Source: Jacaranda mimosifolia (Eukaryota > Streptophyta > Magnoliopsida > Lamiales > Bignoniaceae). Taken from it: a stretch of DNA of 64,000 nucleotides. The notes under the pieces were generated by a model. The model was not told the DNA's origin. It saw nothing but the letters and a program-made list of their open reading frames with translations, and did no database searches. Positions 62,826 through 64,000 of this stretch are shown here, piece after piece. Both the position numbers and the translations under genes were made by a program. The stretch spans positions 32,009,468-32,073,467 of the forward strand of contig CM032129.1 of assembly GCA_018894105.1 (NCBI GenBank). The letters are read 5' to 3'. Position 1 is the first letter of the stretch. Every line of letters begins with the position of its first letter.

Positions 62826-64000
62826 ATGACCAGGGCTGTTCGAGATCGGATACTTAAGGATGTGAATGGTAACGTTAGTGATCATCTACGCAATCACATT
62901 CATTTGACAAATTGCATTCATTTGAAGAACCATATGCATAAGCACAGTCCCATCTTGGCTGATAGGGCCATTATGAGGGACCTTGTTGTCCTTCAGAGAT
63001 CGAGGTCTCTAAGGGATCCTTCTGCAAGTCCACCCTCATGGCATTCTCCTTCTGTTGTTGATGTGCTTCTCAAGAGAGGGGATAAGGATGACTTGGTCAG
63101 TGGAAGACGCTCTGTTGGCATAGAGCGACCTAGAGAGTACGGAAGAACGTCAGGAAGCTCTCCTCTACCAGCATCAAAAGCTGCCACTGGTCAGCTAAGC
63201 AGGCATAATTTGGGTGCATCAGCAGCAGCTGTGAGTGAGAGCAGTAGCAAGGATGGGATTCGTGAACGCAGAAGAATCAAGAGACAAGAAACAAATGGAA
63301 GATTTCCTGGAAATGACATAGCATATATGAATGATGAACATCCAGAAGATGGAAATGATTTGGTCCCTGACAGTGTTTCTGGAAACTCTGAATCGAGAGA
63401 CAAAAGTGTCAAGATGAAAGGAGGCTCTAGACAAGATAGGCACCTTAAGACTCTTTCCGACCAGTTAAAAGATTTACCAGCTGAAAGCGACGATGCAGCT
63501 TCATCTCGTAGTCATGGCAACGGAAGGCATGCCCGAATAGAAAAAATTGCTGAAGAAGCAGGAGTAAACATTCGCCATGGGAATAGTCTGAATAGGTCAA
63601 AAAGGCGACGGTTCCGAGGTGCAAGAAGAAATCGGCCTTCTATAGCTACCCGAGATGCTGAGACACAAAATGAAATGTCAGTGGCCTCTAATTCATATGC
63701 TCAAGGCAGAGATCTCCATAAATATCACGTGGAGGAGGGAGTCCAAGAGCATGATTATCAGAATGTCACTGGTGTTCCTAGAAATGGCTGTGGGATTCCT
63801 TGGAACTGGTCAAGGATTCATCACAGAGGCAAGTCATTTCTTGACATGGCCGGCCGGAGCCTTTCTTGTGGTTTATCTGAACCAAGGTCAAGGAAAGGTG
63901 GTTCTCGAGGAATGGATATCCCTGACATGCCTGTCATGTCAGAGCACTCAAGTTCATCTACTAAATCTGATGGGGAAGCATTGCCTCTACTGCTTGATGC
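62826..64000 (+). CDS. STICHEL-like protein (STICHEL-like 3/4 type), N-terminal part; cut by the window edge
   Basis: An open frame of 391 codons runs from the ATG to the window end without a stop. The start MTRAVRDRILKDVNGNVSDH, then LRNHIHLTNCIHLKNHMHK and RDLVVLQRSRSLRDPSASPP, is the conserved N-terminus of plant STICHEL-like 3/4 proteins. A basic cluster RSKRRRFRGARRNR may be a nuclear signal. The AAA+ ATPase region similar to bacterial DNA polymerase III gamma/tau must lie beyond 64000. STICHEL itself controls trichome branching in Arabidopsis; roles of the other members are little known. Most of this region is Ser/Arg-rich and probably disordered. Confidence 0.92.
   Translation, partial: MTRAVRDRILKDVNGNVSDHLRNHIHLTNCIHLKNHMHKHSPILADRAIMRDLVVLQRSRSLRDPSASPPSWHSPSVVDVLLKRGDKDDLVSGRRSVGIERPREYGRTSGSSPLPASKAATGQLSRHNLGASAAAVSESSSKDGIRERRRIKRQETNGRFPGNDIAYMNDEHPEDGNDLVPDSVSGNSESRDKSVKMKGGSRQDRHLKTLSDQLKDLPAESDDAASSRSHGNGRHARIEKIAEEAGVNIRHGNSLNRSKRRRFRGARRNRPSIATRDAETQNEMSVASNSYAQGRDLHKYHVEEGVQEHDYQNVTGVPRNGCGIPWNWSRIHHRGKSFLDMAGRSLSCGLSEPRSRKGGSRGMDIPDMPVMSEHSSSSTKSDGEALPLLLD

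Overview
This is a plant nuclear window, almost certainly from a core eudicot. The evidence is split genes with GT-AG introns, an AT-rich background crowded with plant-type mobile elements, and plant-only gene families (WRKY group IIe, RABA1, GIL1/DUF641, STICHEL-like, IDA/PIP-type peptide precursors). Species cannot be fixed from sequence alone; an asterid is a guess only. There is no prokaryotic-type system (no operons, no CRISPR).

Layout: a WRKY group IIe transcription factor (396-1332, +); a repeat-rich gap with a hAT-like element and a perfect 65-bp inverted repeat; a RABA1 Rab11-type GTPase (5710-7984, -) whose intron carries a TRIM retrotransposon; a small uncharacterised two-exon gene (9537-10009, +); then 13 kb of mobile-element debris. 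Two short secreted-peptide precursors of the IDA/PIP type follow (23568-23852, + and 29565-29813, -), with a decayed plastid 16S rRNA fragment between them (about 24376-24568). Next come an RNase H-like relic (32781-33088, -), a GIL1/DUF641 gene (35536-36876, -), a five-unit 335-bp tandem array (41349-43022), the complete six-exon SEC61 alpha gene (44990-47557, -), a four-exon UBTD-type gene (51523-54343, +) with a PPR relic in its first intron, and the 5' part of a STICHEL-like gene running off the right edge (62826-64000, +).

The genes are independently transcribed and do not form a pathway. SEC61 alpha and the two peptide precursors both touch the secretory route, and RABA1 acts in post-Golgi traffic, but clustering by function is not implied.

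The most informative material is the mobile-element record. Several families are present in two or more copies with readable target-site duplications: a 345-348-bp TRIM, a short tRNA-like SINE (three copies with 11-15-bp duplications), a longer SINE nested inside a hAT-like element, a PIF/Harbinger-type MITE (four copies), long-TIR Mutator-like MITEs (two copies) and hAT-type MITEs. Other points worth a second look are a perfect ER-stress element upstream of SEC61 alpha, a duplicated intron 3' end giving two 3' splice sites, and the pair of SGPS-motif peptide genes.
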